A DNA stretch of 64,000 bases from NCBI GenBank assembly GCA_026692665.1, contig JAPLOF010000023.1:1-64000 (forward strand), written 5' to 3'. The notes beneath the pieces were generated by a model, which saw only the letters and a list, made by a program, of their open reading frames with translations, did not search any database and had not been told where the DNA came from. Positions 20,636 to 29,436 of this stretch are shown here, piece by piece. The translations under genes were made by a program, and so were the position numbers. The stretch is from Planctomycetota bacterium. GTDB taxonomy: Bacteria; Planctomycetota; UBA1135; GCA-002686595. How positions within the stretch are numbered: the first letter of the stretch is position 1; every line of letters starts with the position of its first letter.

Positions 20636-21628
20636 TCAGTGCGCCTTGGTGGTTCCGGAAGCGGTCGGCTCGACGTGTCCGCCGAACTTCTCGCGCATCG
20701 CCGAGATCACCTTCTCGGCGTAGGTGTGCTCCTGGCGGGAGCGGAAGCGCGTGAACAGCGCAGCCGTGAGGACCTCGGCCGGCACGGCATTGTCGATCGC
20801 CGCCTGCACCGTCCAGCGGCCTTCGCCGGAGTCCTGCACGAAGCCCGAATAGCGCGCGAGCTTCGGGTCCTCCTGGAGCGCCATCGCCGTGAGATCGAGC
20901 AGCCACGAACCGACGACGCTGCCACGACGCCACAGCTCGGCGATGTCCTCGAGCTTGAGGTCGTAGCGCATGTCGGCCGGCACGCTGGTGCCGGCCTGGC
21001 TCTTCATCAGGTCGAACCCCTCGGCATAGGCCTGCATCACGCCGTACTCGATGCCGTTGTGGACCATCTTCACGAAGTGGCCGGCTCCGACCGGACCGCA
21101 ATGGAGGAACCCCTCCTCCGCCGTGCCGCCCGACCGCCCCACGGTCGGAGCGGTGTCCCCGCGGCCAGGAGCCAGCGTGCGCAGCGCGGGCGAGAGCAGA
21201 CCGATCGCGTCCTTGGATCCGCCGGCCATCAGGCAGTAGCCGCGGTCGGCACCCCAGACGCCGCCGCTGGTTCCGACGTCGACGTAGTGGATGCCGCGCT
21301 CGGCCAGGACCTTCGCGCGCCGTACGTCGTCCTTGAAGTACGAGTTTCCGCCGTCGACGACGACGTCTCCCTTCTCGCACAGGCCCGAGAGCTTCTGGAC
21401 CATCTGCTCGGTCACGTCTCCGGAGGGCAGCATGACCCACACGACGCGCGGTTTGCGCAGCGCCTTCACGAGGTCCTCGACCGACTTGGCCGCGTGCGCG
21501 CCGACCTTCTGGAGCTCCTCGCTCTTCGCGAAGTCGCGGTTCCACACGACGCACTCGTGTCCGCCGCGCAGGAGGCGCCGCACCATGTTGCCGCCCATGC
21601 GGCCCAGACCAACCATTCCGATCTGCAT
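20636..21628 (-). CDS. gnd: 6-phosphogluconate dehydrogenase, short form
   Basis: The 330-residue product decarboxylates 6-phosphogluconate to ribulose 5-phosphate. [15 protein letters not shown] at the N-terminus is the dinucleotide fold. [10 protein letters not shown], the [20 protein letters not shown] substrate block and the shortened C-terminus match the roughly 300-330-residue bacterial form, not the 470-residue one. Short forms often prefer NAD; the cofactor here cannot be decided by eye. The frame is open for 18 codons upstream, but ATG 21628 has AGGA about 9 bases upstream and the normal family start. It is one base from zwf and 105 bases from tal-pgi. Confidence 0.95.
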   Translation of the reverse strand: MQIGMVGLGRMGGNMVRRLLRGGHECVVWNRDFAKSEELQKVGAHAAKSVEDLVKALRKPRVVWVMLPSGDVTEQMVQKLSGLCEKGDVVVDGGNSYFKDDVRRAKVLAERGIHYVDVGTSGGVWGADRGYCLMAGGSKDAIGLLSPALRTLAPGRGDTAPTVGRSGGTAEEGFLHCGPVGAGHFVKMVHNGIEYGVMQAYAEGFDLMKSQAGTSVPADMRYDLKLEDIAELWRRGSVVGSWLLDLTAMALQEDPKLARYSGFVQDSGEGRWTVQAAIDNAVPAEVLTAALFTRFRSRQEHTYAEKVISAMREKFGGHVEPTASGTTKAH

Positions 21629-21733
21629 GACTGAATTCCTGAAGGAGATCGAGTTCGTCTCGCGGTGGTTCGAGCGCAGCATGCGCCCGGGGTCGAGCGC
21701 GACATCTGCCGTGGGTGGGTGTTGGCTTCGAGT

Positions 21734-24670
21734 TCAGGGACGCGCCGCGGTGGGGATCGCGACCGAGTTCAGGACGGCGCGGCGCAGCACGGCCATGCCA
21801 CCGCGCAATTCGCCGGTGATGTGCGCGCGCAGCGTGCGCTGTCCCCTCTCGACCAGCACCTGCAGGTCGCCGCGAGCTTGCGCGGCCTGGACGATCCCGA
21901 AGCCGTACTTCTGGCCGGGAACCGGCAGGTCGGTCGACACGGCACGCGTGATCTGGAGGAACACGCCGCTCTTGGGACCGCCCTTGTAGGCCTGGCCGGT
22001 CGAGTGCAGGAAACGCGGGCCGAAACCGACGCACGTCGCGACACGGCGTGCGTCGCGCAGGGCCACGCGCATCGCCTGGATGTCGGCCGTGTTCTCCCCG
22101 TCCATCGGCACGTACCCCAGGATGCCGACGTAGTCGCGCGCTTTCGTCGCGAAGTGCGCCCTGAGGACGTCCGCGAGCGACGCGTCGTTCCCGGTCATCC
22201 CGTACAGGGTGAGCGCGTGCTCGCGCGGCGCGTAGAGCACGACTCCGCCCTCCTCGAAGAACGGCTTCTCCGGCGGCAGCGTCCCCGTGGCTTCGTACGC
22301 GTTGGTCAGCTCGCGCGTGGCGATCTTGCTGGCCTCGACGTCGGGCTGGTCGAACGGATGGATGCCGAGCACGGCCCCCGCGGCGGAGGTCGCGATCTCC
22401 CAGCGATAGAACTCCGCGCCCAGGTCGAGCTCGTCGCCCACATCGATGCGCACGACGGCGTGGCCCGCGCGTTCGAGCGCTTCCACGCCCGCGTCCTGCG
22501 CCTTGTCGGGTTCGCGCGCGAGGCGCACATAGGCGAACACGCGGTCGTCGCCGTAAAGGTTCGCCGGACCGAGCGGCTCCAGGTCGACGGGGATGATGCC
22601 GAGGCCTCGCTTGCCCGTCGATTCGGCCACGAGTTGCTCGAGCCAGCCGCCGAGCGAGGCGATGCGCGGACTGACCACGAGCGTCAGCTTGTCGCGCCCT
22701 TGCTTCGCGCATGCGCCGAGGAAGGCGCCGAGCAGAACGCCCGGGTCCTTGGTCGGATCGTTCTCGCCGATGCAGCGCTTCGCCATCGCGTCCGCCCGCG
22801 TCAGGAACTGGTCGAGGTCGACACCGATCAGAGCCGCCGGCACCAGGCCGAACATCGAAAGCGCGGAGAAACGCCCGCCGATCGCCGGATCGCCGGCGAA
22901 GATCTTGCGGTAGCCCTTCGCGCGCGCGACGCCCTCCAGCTTCGACCCCGGGTCGGTGATCGCGACGAAGCGGCGGCCGGCGTCCTTCGCGCCCACCTTC
23001 TTGACCACGCGGTCCCAGAAGTACGCGTCGAGGATGTTCGGCTCGAGCGTCGAGCCCGACTTGCTGGCGACGACGACCAGCGTGCGCGACAGGTCCACCT
23101 TGCCCTCGAAGGCCGCGACCTGCGCCGGGTCCGTGGAGTCGAGCACGTGGAGCGCCGGATAGCCGGCCCGCGAGCCGAACGTGCGCGCCAGGACTTCCGG
23201 GCACAGGCTCGAGCCGCCCATGCCGAGGAGCAGCACGCTCTGGAAGTTGTCCTTCTTCACCTGGTCCGCGAACGCCTTCAGCTCGGTGATCGCCGCGCGC
23301 CCGCGCGCCGGTGCATCCAGCCAGCCGAGCCACCGCGCTTCGTCGCTGCCGGTCCAGACGGTCGCGTCCTTGCGCGAGAAGCGCCGCGACTCGTCACCCT
23401 TGGCCCATCCGGCGAGCGCGGCGTCGAACTCCCGCTGCACGTTCGGCGGGGCCTGGATCGAGATCACGGGCGCGGACTTCGACGCAACCGCGGACGAAAC
23501 CGCCGCGGGCACGGAGCTCGCCGCGGGAGCCACTGCGGCCGGCATGCCACCGGTCGAAGGGCCGCGCACCGAAGCGAGCAGCGTGTCGAACGCGTCCGAG
23601 AACTGCTTGAGCCCGTCGGCCAGCAGCGCGTCCGTCACCGCATCGAGGGAGATCCCCGCTCCGTCGAGGTCGCGCAGCACCTTCTTCGCGTCGAGCAGCC
23701 CCTCGTTCAGGGAGCTCCGCGGCTTGCCGTGGTCGCGGAACGCATCGATGGTGGCCGGCGGCGCGGTGTTGACCGTGTCACGGCCGATGAGCTCCTCGAC
23801 GTAGAGCACGTCGCTGTACTTCTTGTTCTTCGTGCCCGTGCTGGCCCACAGGACGCGCTGGGTCTGGGCGCCCTTCTTCGAGAGCTCGCGCCAGCGCTTG
23901 GAGGACGTGACGTCCTCGTAATGCGCGTAGGCGAGCTTCGCGTTCGCGATCGCCGCGCGGCCGCAGAGGACCTCGAGGGCGGACTTGTCCTTGGGCGTCT
24001 TGGCGGCCGCGATCTTGGCTTCGAGTTGCTTGTCGATCGCCGAATCGATGCGAGAAACGAAGAAGCTCGCGACGCTGGCGATGCGCGCGAGGTCGCCGCC
24101 GCTCTTCGCACGCCGCTCGAGCCCGCGCAGATACGCCTCGAGCGTCTCGGCGTACGCCGCCCGCGCGAAGAGCAGCGTGACGTTCACGTTGATGCCCGCC
24201 GCGATGAGCTCCTCGAACGCCTTCCGGCCGTTCGCGGTGCCGGGCACCTTGATCATCACGTTCGGGCGCGCGACGACCTCCCACAGGTGGACCGCTTCGC
24301 GCACGATCTCCTCGGGAGAGTCGCCGCGGTGCAGCGTGACCTCCAGCGACACGTAGCCGTCGCGCGCCTTCGTGCGGTCGTAGACCGGCTTCATGACGTC
24401 GCACGCGTCCTGGATGTCGCGCACGGCGAGAGCCTCGTACAGCTCGAACGCGGACGCGCCCGGTCGGCGTCGGCGCAGGTCCGCCAGCACGGCGGCGTAC
24501 TCCGTGCCCTCGCGGATCGTCTTCTCGAAGATCGAGGGGTTCGACGTCACGCCGCCGAGGCCGTCGGCTTCGACCATCCGGTGCAGCTCGCCGGAATCGA
24601 GCAGCTTGCGCGAGATGAAATCGAGCCAGATCGACTGGCCGAGCGCGGCCGTTTCCTTCAGCGGGTTCAT
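21734..24670 (-). CDS. bifunctional transaldolase / glucose-6-phosphate isomerase fusion
   Basis: The 978-residue product joins two enzymes. Residues 1 to about 365 are a transaldolase, with the GGVTSNPSIF block at 38-47 and the Schiff-base Lys in NVMIKVPGT near 140. A linker rich in Ala, Val and Ser (about 370-395) follows. The rest is a glucose-6-phosphate isomerase with VASKSGSTLEPN near 535 and GGRFSALSMFGLVPA near 600. Tal-Pgi fusions are known in cyanobacteria, actinobacteria and others. It would link the non-oxidative pentose phosphate branch with glycolysis. The gene starts 8 bases after tkt. Both halves keep their motifs, so both activities are expected. Confidence 0.93.
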   Translation of the reverse strand: MNPLKETAALGQSIWLDFISRKLLDSGELHRMVEADGLGGVTSNPSIFEKTIREGTEYAAVLADLRRRRPGASAFELYEALAVRDIQDACDVMKPVYDRTKARDGYVSLEVTLHRGDSPEEIVREAVHLWEVVARPNVMIKVPGTANGRKAFEELIAAGINVNVTLLFARAAYAETLEAYLRGLERRAKSGGDLARIASVASFFVSRIDSAIDKQLEAKIAAAKTPKDKSALEVLCGRAAIANAKLAYAHYEDVTSSKRWRELSKKGAQTQRVLWASTGTKNKKYSDVLYVEELIGRDTVNTAPPATIDAFRDHGKPRSSLNEGLLDAKKVLRDLDGAGISLDAVTDALLADGLKQFSDAFDTLLASVRGPSTGGMPAAVAPAASSVPAAVSSAVASKSAPVISIQAPPNVQREFDAALAGWAKGDESRRFSRKDATVWTGSDEARWLGWLDAPARGRAAITELKAFADQVKKDNFQSVLLLGMGGSSLCPEVLARTFGSRAGYPALHVLDSTDPAQVAAFEGKVDLSRTLVVVASKSGSTLEPNILDAYFWDRVVKKVGAKDAGRRFVAITDPGSKLEGVARAKGYRKIFAGDPAIGGRFSALSMFGLVPAALIGVDLDQFLTRADAMAKRCIGENDPTKDPGVLLGAFLGACAKQGRDKLTLVVSPRIASLGGWLEQLVAESTGKRGLGIIPVDLEPLGPANLYGDDRVFAYVRLAREPDKAQDAGVEALERAGHAVVRIDVGDELDLGAEFYRWEIATSAAGAVLGIHPFDQPDVEASKIATRELTNAYEATGTLPPEKPFFEEGGVVLYAPREHALTLYGMTGNDASLADVLRAHFATKARDYVGILGYVPMDGENTADIQAMRVALRDARRVATCVGFGPRFLHSTGQAYKGGPKSGVFLQITRAVSTDLPVPGQKYGFGIVQAAQARGDLQVLVERGQRTLRAHITGELRGGMAVLRRAVLNSVAIPTAARP

Positions 24671-24678
24671 GGGCGGTC

Positions 24679-26730
24679 TCAGGTCGTGGCGAGGGAGAGT
24701 TGGCGGCGGGCCGCGGCGACGACGGTGTCCGCGGTGAATCCGAACTTCTTCAAGAGGTCCGAGAGCGGCGCCGACGCGCCGAAGCCCGGCATGCAGACGA
24801 TCGCACCCTGGTCACCGGAGTAGCGATGCCATCCGAAGGACGTGCCCGCCTCGACCGCGACCCGGGCGCGGATCTCGGGCGGCAGGACGGAGTCGCGGTA
24901 CTGCTGCGACTGGCGCTCGAAGAGCTCGAAGCTCGGCAGGCTGACGACGCGCGCGGAGACGCCTTCGAGGCCGAGCTTCTCGGCGGCGGCGACGCACAGC
25001 TGCACTTCGCTGCCGGTCCCGATCAGGATCACCTGCGCCTGCGGCGGGTCGTGGAGGACGTATCCCCCGCGACGCAATCCGGACGCCGCGCCGTACTTCG
25101 TGCGATCCAGCGTCGGCAGAGCCTGCCGCGTCAGCGCGAAGCACGTCGGACCGTGCTTGTTCTCGAGCGCGACGCGCCACGCCTCGGCGGTCTCGTTCGC
25201 GTCGCAGGGGCGGATCACCACGCAACCGGGGATCGAACGCAGCGAGGCCAGCTGCTCGATCGGCTGGTGCGTCGGCCCGTCCTCGCCCACGCCGATCGAA
25301 TCGTGCGTGAACACGTGGATGGCCGGGACCTCCATGATCGAGGCCAGGCGCACGGCGGGCTTCAGGTAGTCGCTGAAGATGAGGAACGTCGCGCCGTACG
25401 GGCGCAATCCGGACAGCGCGAGGCCGTTCACGATCGAGGCCATCCCGTGCTCGCGGATGCCGAAGTGCAGGTTCCGTCCACCGGGCGAGGACGGGAGCAG
25501 GTCGCCCGCGCCCTCGAACGTCAGGCGCGTTTTCGTGGACGGGGCGAGATCCGCCGATCCGCCCAGGAACCACGGAATCGCCGGCGCGATCGCATTGAGG
25601 ACCTTCGAGGACGCGTCGCGCGACGCGAGGCCCTTCGGATCGGCCGGGAACACGGGGAGCGTCTTCTCCCAGCCCGTCGGCAGCTCGCCGCGCTGGATCG
25701 AGCCGAGCTCGCGGGCCAGGTCCGGTAGTTCCTTCTGGTAGCGGGCCCACAGGTCGTTCCAGGCCTTGCGCGCCGCCGCACCACGCGCGCCGACGCAGGC
25801 GGCGAAGCGTTCGCGAACGCCGGGCGGCACGAGGAACTTCGCGTCCTCGGGCCAACCATAGACCTTCTTCGTGGCGCGGATCTCGTCCTCGCCGAGCGGC
25901 TCGCCGTGCGCGGCGTGGCTGTCCTGCTTCTTCGGGGATCCGAAGCCGATGTGACTGCGGACCACGACCAGCGTCGGGCGCTTCGTCTCCTTCGCGAACA
26001 CGTCGAGCGACGCGGTGAGCGCGCCGTGATCGTTCGCGTCCGCGACCTTCAGCACGTTCCAGCCCAGGGCCGCGAAGCGCGCGCCGACGTCCTCGGTGAA
26101 CGCGAGGCTCGTGTCGCCCTCGATCGTGATCTTGTTGTCGTCGTAGATCCAACACAGGTTCGACAGCCCGAGGTGGCCCGCGATCGAGGCCGACTCGCAC
26201 GCGACGCCTTCCATGAGGTCGCCGTCGCTGCACAGCGCGTACACGCGGTGCTTGAAGAGCTCGAGGCCCGGACGGTTGTAGCGCGCCGCCAGCCAGCGCT
26301 GCGCCATGGCCATCCCGACCGAGTTCGACACGCCGGCACCGAGCGGACCGGTCGTCGTCTCGACTCCGCTCGTCCAGCGGTACTCGGGGTGTCCCGGGCA
26401 ACGGCTGTCGAGCTGTCGGAACCGCTCGATGTCCGCCAGCGGAACCGCGAGGCGCCCCGTGCGCTTCCCGTGCCCGTCGACTTCCTGCACGCCCGCGAGG
26501 TGCAGCACGCCGTACAGCAGCATCGAAGCGTGGCCGCACGACAGCACGAAGCGGTCGCGGTCCATCCACGCGGGATCTTCGACGTCGTAGCGCAGCGCGT
26601 GCTGCCAGATCGCGTACGCGACCGGGGCGAGCGCCATCGGAGTCCCGGGGTGCCCGCTGTTCGCCCTCTGGACGGCGTCCATGGCGAGCGTGCGGATCGT
26701 GTCGATCGCGAGGCGGTCGATGTCGGTCAT
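24679..26730 (-). CDS. tkt: transketolase
   Basis: The 683-residue product is a thiamine-diphosphate enzyme that moves two-carbon units between sugar phosphates. [16 protein letters not shown] near 20-35, the ThDP/Mg block [16 protein letters not shown] near 165-180 and the C-terminal [14 protein letters not shown] are present, and the length is normal. The frame is open 34 codons further up, but ATG 26730 ([18 protein letters not shown]) gives the family N-terminus. It is the first gene of the pentose phosphate run. A truncated ATP-grasp copy lies upstream on the same strand and probably displaced its original promoter region. Confidence 0.95.
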   Translation of the reverse strand: MTDIDRLAIDTIRTLAMDAVQRANSGHPGTPMALAPVAYAIWQHALRYDVEDPAWMDRDRFVLSCGHASMLLYGVLHLAGVQEVDGHGKRTGRLAVPLADIERFRQLDSRCPGHPEYRWTSGVETTTGPLGAGVSNSVGMAMAQRWLAARYNRPGLELFKHRVYALCSDGDLMEGVACESASIAGHLGLSNLCWIYDDNKITIEGDTSLAFTEDVGARFAALGWNVLKVADANDHGALTASLDVFAKETKRPTLVVVRSHIGFGSPKKQDSHAAHGEPLGEDEIRATKKVYGWPEDAKFLVPPGVRERFAACVGARGAAARKAWNDLWARYQKELPDLARELGSIQRGELPTGWEKTLPVFPADPKGLASRDASSKVLNAIAPAIPWFLGGSADLAPSTKTRLTFEGAGDLLPSSPGGRNLHFGIREHGMASIVNGLALSGLRPYGATFLIFSDYLKPAVRLASIMEVPAIHVFTHDSIGVGEDGPTHQPIEQLASLRSIPGCVVIRPCDANETAEAWRVALENKHGPTCFALTRQALPTLDRTKYGAASGLRRGGYVLHDPPQAQVILIGTGSEVQLCVAAAEKLGLEGVSARVVSLPSFELFERQSQQYRDSVLPPEIRARVAVEAGTSFGWHRYSGDQGAIVCMPGFGASAPLSDLLKKFGFTADTVVAAARRQLSLATT

Positions 26731-26883
26731 CGTGGAGACTCCGGGCCGAGGTGCGGGCTCGCCGGCGGGAGGACTCGCCCGGCGGAGAGGGTCCGGGCAG
26801 GGAACGGGAGGTGGCGGCGCTGCCGTGCCCATTCTGCCGAGCGTACGGAGCCGCTGCGAGCGATGGACGAGGTTCCGCAGGAT

Positions 26884-27240
26884 TCAGGCGCTTTTCCCGC
26901 GCGACGCAAGACCCGCGAGTCGCTCGCGCGCTTCCCCGGAACGCGGATCCGCCGCCATGGCGGTCGCCCAGTCCATGGTGAAGCGCGCGTTGATCTCGCT
27001 GAGCGGGTTCAGCACCACGCCGGCTCCGTCGAGCGCGCGGTGGTCGTACGCGTCGATGCCGAAGGGGCCGAAGTCGCCGACCGCGGCGAGGGCGGAACCC
27101 GCCGCCGCGCAGGCCTCCTCCACGCGCGCGGCGTCCGCTGCCGCCACCAGGTCGAGCGCGGCCCGCTCGGTCCCCGTCCATGCGCCGTGCTCGCTCACGC
27201 GCTGGAAGCACGGGACCGAGATCGTGACGGGCGGTGTCAT
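26884..27240 (-). pseudogene. truncated copy of the ATP-grasp-like gene at 31155-32192
   Basis: The 118-residue open frame from ATG 27240 matches only the last third of the ATP-grasp-like protein 4 kb away. Shared blocks include EHGAWTGTERA, FGPFGIDAY, VVLNPLSEINARFTMDWA and MAADPRSGEARER. By eye about four fifths of aligned residues agree, and the DNA is also similar. The N-terminal two thirds are missing, so an active ATP-grasp enzyme is unlikely. The frame is still open and lacks stop codons, so a short protein could be made. A short piece resembling the C-terminal tail of the full gene lies a little upstream at 27356-27414. Together they look like debris of a duplication. Confidence 0.75.
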
Positions 27241-27355
27241 GCAGCGGGTCCCCTCCCGGTGCCTCTGACCTCCTCCAAGGGGCTGCCCCGGCAGCGCCGA
27301 GCAGCGGGACCGAGCTCCCAGGGCACCGCACCCACACCCCCGCGGCCTCGAGTGG

Positions 27356-27414
27356 TGCTCGAACGCGGCACGAACTGCTTCCCTGTCCCGCGGGTCATCC
27401 GCTTGGATCTCCGA
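27356..27414. repeat. 59-bp repeat, copy 1 (matches 31168-31226)
   Basis: 44 of 59 bases match the segment at 31168-31226 without gaps, including the shared core CATCCGCTTGGAT. In copy 2 this DNA codes the C-terminal tail of the ATP-grasp-like protein. Here it reads, on the minus strand, a similar peptide (EIQADDPR against EIQADAPR) in the frame of the truncated gene. This supports a partial duplication. Confidence 0.6.
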
Positions 27415-27463
27415 TCCCCGTCCCCTGCCCCGACCCGCCTGGGCGATGGGCTCTGGACCATTC

Positions 27464-27504
27464 TGCTTGCGTAACACACCGCATGACGATAGTTTCTGCA
27501 AGCA
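27464..27504. promoter_or_regulatory. candidate AbiEi operator and promoter
   Basis: TGCTTGC at 27464-27470 and GCAAGCA at 27498-27504 form an inverted repeat with 27 bases between the arms. A GATAGT at 27487-27492, a possible -10, lies between them and just upstream of the ATG at 27507. AbiEi antitoxins are known to bind inverted repeats at their own promoter. Assigning this one is inference. Confidence 0.4.
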
Positions 27505-27506
27505 CA

Positions 27507-28316
27507 ATGGCGAATTCGGGCACTCCGACGACTCCCAGCGCGGCCGACTACGTGGACCGCCTCCAGGCGTCCGGTCGCTACGCATTCACGCGTGCCGAGG
27601 CGCAGCGCGAGACTCAGCTGGAGGCCACCGCTCTCGAATCCGCGCTCCGTCGTCTGCGCGCGCGTCGACGCATCGCGACTCCGCGCCGAGGCTTCCACGT
27701 CGTCGTCCCCATCGAGTACCGCGACTCCGGTTCGCCGCCGGCTTCCTGGTTCATCGATGACTTCATGCGGCACCTCGGGCAGCCGTACTACGTCGGTCTG
27801 CTCAGCGCGGCGTCCCTCCACGGAGCGGCTCACCAGCAGCCGATGCTGTTCCAGGTCGTCACGGATCGCCCGACTCGGCCCGCGCGCGTCGGGCGGTCGC
27901 GCATCGCTTTCCACATGAGCCGCGTCGTGAGTTCGACTCCGATCACGGAGGTCCAGACCGAGACCGGATCGATGCGCGTTTCGACGCCCGAAGCGACGGC
28001 GTTCGACCTCGTCCGCTTCGCTGGAGCGTCGGGCCACTTGGGCAACGTCGCTACCGTGCTCGGCGAGCTGGCCGAGCGATGCTCGGGCGCAGCTCTCGCA
28101 CAGATCGCGCCGCTCCACTCCGTTCCCGACGTCCAGCGACTCGGCTTTCTCCTCGATCTCGTCGGTGAGCGCGCGCGAGCGGATGCGCTCGCGACATGGC
28201 TTTCCACCCAGCGTCATCGGCCGATCCTGCTTGCTCGCGGGGAGCCGGAGCACGGAGCCGCGCCCGATCCGCGCTGGCGCGTCAAGCCGAACGCCGCCGT
28301 GGAGATCGACGCGTGA
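27507..28316 (+). CDS. abiEi: AbiEi-family antitoxin / transcriptional regulator
   Basis: The 269-residue product has an N-terminal winged-helix segment (YVDRLQASGRYAFTRAEA..LRRLRARRRI). The AbiEi body follows: GFHVVVP, WFIDDFMRHLGQPYYVGLLSAASLHGAAHQQP, VSTPEATAFDLVRF and a helical C-terminus. AbiEi represses its own operon and counters the toxin without direct contact (type IV toxin-antitoxin). Start choice: ATG 27507 lies after the candidate -10, whereas ATG 27483 would precede it. Its stop overlaps the GTG of the toxin gene. The pair sits between partial and full copies of another gene, consistent with an accessory defence cassette. Confidence 0.88.
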   Translation: MANSGTPTTPSAADYVDRLQASGRYAFTRAEAQRETQLEATALESALRRLRARRRIATPRRGFHVVVPIEYRDSGSPPASWFIDDFMRHLGQPYYVGLLSAASLHGAAHQQPMLFQVVTDRPTRPARVGRSRIAFHMSRVVSSTPITEVQTETGSMRVSTPEATAFDLVRFAGASGHLGNVATVLGELAERCSGAALAQIAPLHSVPDVQRLGFLLDLVGERARADALATWLSTQRHRPILLARGEPEHGAAPDPRWRVKPNAAVEIDA

Positions 28317-29137
28317 TTCCGCGCGCGCACGTGACGCATTGGCGCGCGCGTGCGCCTTGGCCCACGGACGCGCAAGTCGAGCAGGATCTCGTGCTCTCGC
28401 GAGCGCTCGTCGAACTGTTCAGCGATCCCGGGATCGCCCAGGCGCTCGCCTTCCGCGGCGGAACGGCGCTTCACAAGTTGTTCTTCGAAGCGCCCGGTCG
28501 GTACTCCGAGGACATCGACCTCGTCCAACGCACCAGTGCAGCCATCGGACCCACGTTCGACGCGATTCGCGCACGACTGGATCCGTGGCTCGGCGAGGCG
28601 CGTTCGAAACAGGGCGAAGGCCGGGCCTCTCTCGTCTATCGCTTCGAGTCGACCTCGATGCCGGTTCAGCGCATGCGCCTGAAGGTCGAGATCAACACGC
28701 GTGAGCACTTCACCGTCCTCGGAGCCCACACCGTGCCGTTCGCCGTCGAGAGTCCGTGGTTCGCGGGGGAGGCGAAGCTCGCGACCTTCGGGTTGGAGGA
28801 GCTGCTCGGCACCAAGCTGCGGGCGCTGTACCAACGCAAGAAGGGACGCGACCTCTACGATCTCTGGCTGACTCTCTCGAACACGTCGATCGACGACGTG
28901 AAGGTCGTCGCCTGCTTCGAGCACTACCTGGCCCACTCAGGTGCTTTCGTCGCGCGCGCGGACTTCGAGTCGAACCTGGAGCGCAAGATCATGGACCGAT
29001 CCTTCACCGAGGACGTAGGTCCATTGCTGGCGGACCCGTCCACGTACGATGTCACTCGGGCGGCGCAGCTCGTCCTCGACCGCCTGATCGCGAAGTTGTC
29101 CCCAGACCCTCGGCGTTCCCCCGGGGCTGCGAATTGA
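28313..29137 (+). CDS. abiEii: AbiEii-family nucleotidyltransferase toxin
   Basis: The 274-residue product has the DNA-polymerase-beta-like nucleotidyltransferase motifs of AbiEii: RGGTALHK at 48-55 and RYSEDIDL at 63-70 (motif I with the metal-binding acidic residues), KVEIN at 124-128, and LEELLGTKLRALYQRKKGRDLYDL at about 161-184. Known AbiEii-type toxins transfer nucleotides to RNA targets and stop growth during phage attack. The GTG start overlaps the antitoxin stop (GTGA), giving coupled expression. All core residues look intact, so the toxin should be active. It is followed by an 8-bp hairpin about 270 bases on. Confidence 0.9.
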   Translation: MIPRAHVTHWRARAPWPTDAQVEQDLVLSRALVELFSDPGIAQALAFRGGTALHKLFFEAPGRYSEDIDLVQRTSAAIGPTFDAIRARLDPWLGEARSKQGEGRASLVYRFESTSMPVQRMRLKVEINTREHFTVLGAHTVPFAVESPWFAGEAKLATFGLEELLGTKLRALYQRKKGRDLYDLWLTLSNTSIDDVKVVACFEHYLAHSGAFVARADFESNLERKIMDRSFTEDVGPLLADPSTYDVTRAAQLVLDRLIAKLSPDPRRSPGAAN

Positions 29138-29404
29138 ATCGGCGATGGTGATGACGCGATCGTCCACCCCAGGAGGTCGTGTGCAGCTCCGCGAACTGCG
29201 CACGGCGCTCGTCGGGCGTGCAGCGACGAGCCTTGCCGTCGCGCGCCGACGCCGGGCGGGCGTCGGTCGGGGCTCTTCGCTGACATCCTCGTCTCCTTGC
29301 CCCTCGGAGGGTCGCTGGGAGACGGGGGAACGGGCCCTGGATGCCTACATCGAGGCGGAAGGGGGTTCGTTCCACCCAGCAGTGCCCTGGCAGGGCGCAT
29401 AGTC

Positions 29405-29423
29405 CGCACTCCGCCGGAGTGCG
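29405..29423. terminator. hairpin between abiEii and a convergent gene
   Basis: CGCACTCC, loop GCC, GGAGTGCG: a perfect eight-base stem. It lies just past the stop of the minus-strand secreted-protein gene and can end either transcript. The preceding bases 29138-29404 hold no gene I can support. Confidence 0.55.
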
Positions 29424-29436
29424 CCCGCGCCCCGCG

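Noticed and set aside
29145..29402. 85-codon plus-strand frame after abiEii
   Set aside because: No ribosome site, no domain, and a low-complexity Arg/Ser composition; the hairpin lies just past it.
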